Part shown: positions 13,640 to 13,661 of the stretch, piece after piece
How the letters are laid out: each line of letters opens with the position of its first letter
How positions within the stretch are numbered: the first letter of the stretch is position 1
NCBI GenBank assembly: GCA_020440405.1
Contig: JAGROF010000124.1
Coordinates: 1-13,661, forward strand
Length of the DNA: 13,661 nucleotides
Direction: 5' to 3'
DNA from: Chlamydiia bacterium
GTDB taxonomy: Bacteria > Chlamydiota > Chlamydiia > Chlamydiales > Simkaniaceae
The notes under the pieces: model-generated
Told to the model about the DNA's origin: nothing
Seen by the model: the letters and a program-made list of their open reading frames with translations, nothing else
The model's database searches: none
Program-made: the position numbers and the translations under genes

Positions 13640-13661
13640 ATGTCAGTAGAACAAGAAGTGA
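13640..13661 (+). CDS. acpP: Start of acyl carrier protein gene, truncated by the window edge
   Basis: An ATG at 13640 begins MSVEQEV and runs off the window after seven codons. AAGGAA (13625-13630) lies 9 bases upstream. Chlamydial ACP, as I recall it, starts in a similar way (MSLEDDV...), and acpP follows fabG in chlamydiae and many other bacteria. ACP is the thioester carrier for all intermediates handled by FabD, FabH, FabG and LpxD. The call rests mostly on context because only seven residues are visible. The 43-base gap before it holds a 10-base palindrome (AAACATGTTT, 13610-13619) and no clear terminator. Confidence 0.72.

Noticed and set aside
1..13661. tRNA or rRNA genes, insertion sequences, integrase or phage genes
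   Set aside because: Reading both strands revealed no cloverleaf-like tRNA, no rRNA-like conserved stretches, no transposase motifs and no terminal inverted repeats around the propeller cluster, so no mobile element can be supported as the source of the insertion.

Overview
The window most likely comes from the end of a contig of a Chlamydiae-like bacterium with a Gram-negative, LPS-bearing envelope. It is probably an environmental chlamydia related to the Parachlamydiaceae, Waddliaceae or Simkaniaceae rather than Chlamydia itself. The main evidence is gene order. A minus-strand run recR-bamA-skp-lpxD lies divergent to a plus-strand run fabH-fabD-fabG-acpP, which is the order I recall for Chlamydia trachomatis (CT240-CT243 and CT239-CT236). 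Proteobacteria instead continue bamA-skp-lpxD with fabZ-lpxA. The family-level placement is inference.

Layout. Bases 1-18 look like leftover Illumina adapter, so the window starts at an assembly end. A 5'-truncated gene of unknown function with two hydrophobic segments and a long charged coiled coil follows (to 1377). It converges, with a 4-base overlap, on a CorA-type divalent-cation transporter gene (1374-2294, minus). The minus-strand envelope block follows: lpxD (lipid A acyltransferase), skp/ompH (periplasmic chaperone), bamA (outer-membrane protein assembly) and recR (recombinational repair). Upstream of recR are three tandem paralogous genes for exported seven-bladed YVTN beta-propeller proteins (7254-10719). 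They are joined by 4-base ATGA overlaps and form one transcription unit that reads toward recR. A divergent intergenic region of about 200 bases separates them from fabH. The fatty-acid genes fabH, fabD and fabG follow on the plus strand with overlapping or abutting ends, and the first codons of acpP run off the right edge.

How the genes work together. FabD loads malonyl groups onto ACP, FabH starts chains and FabG performs the first reduction in each elongation cycle. The 3-hydroxyacyl-ACP made by FabG is the kind of donor LpxD uses for lipid A. Skp and BamA carry and insert outer-membrane beta-barrels. The propeller proteins have signal peptides and so end up in the periplasm, at the surface, or outside the cell, but their ligands are unknown.

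The part most worth attention is the propeller trio placed at the fabH/recR boundary. Two copies carry a C-terminal fibronectin-III-like domain. The third lacks it and abuts recR through a GC-rich hairpin. No RNA genes, insertion sequences, CRISPR arrays or phage genes were seen. No database search was possible; all family calls come from motifs and remembered family features.
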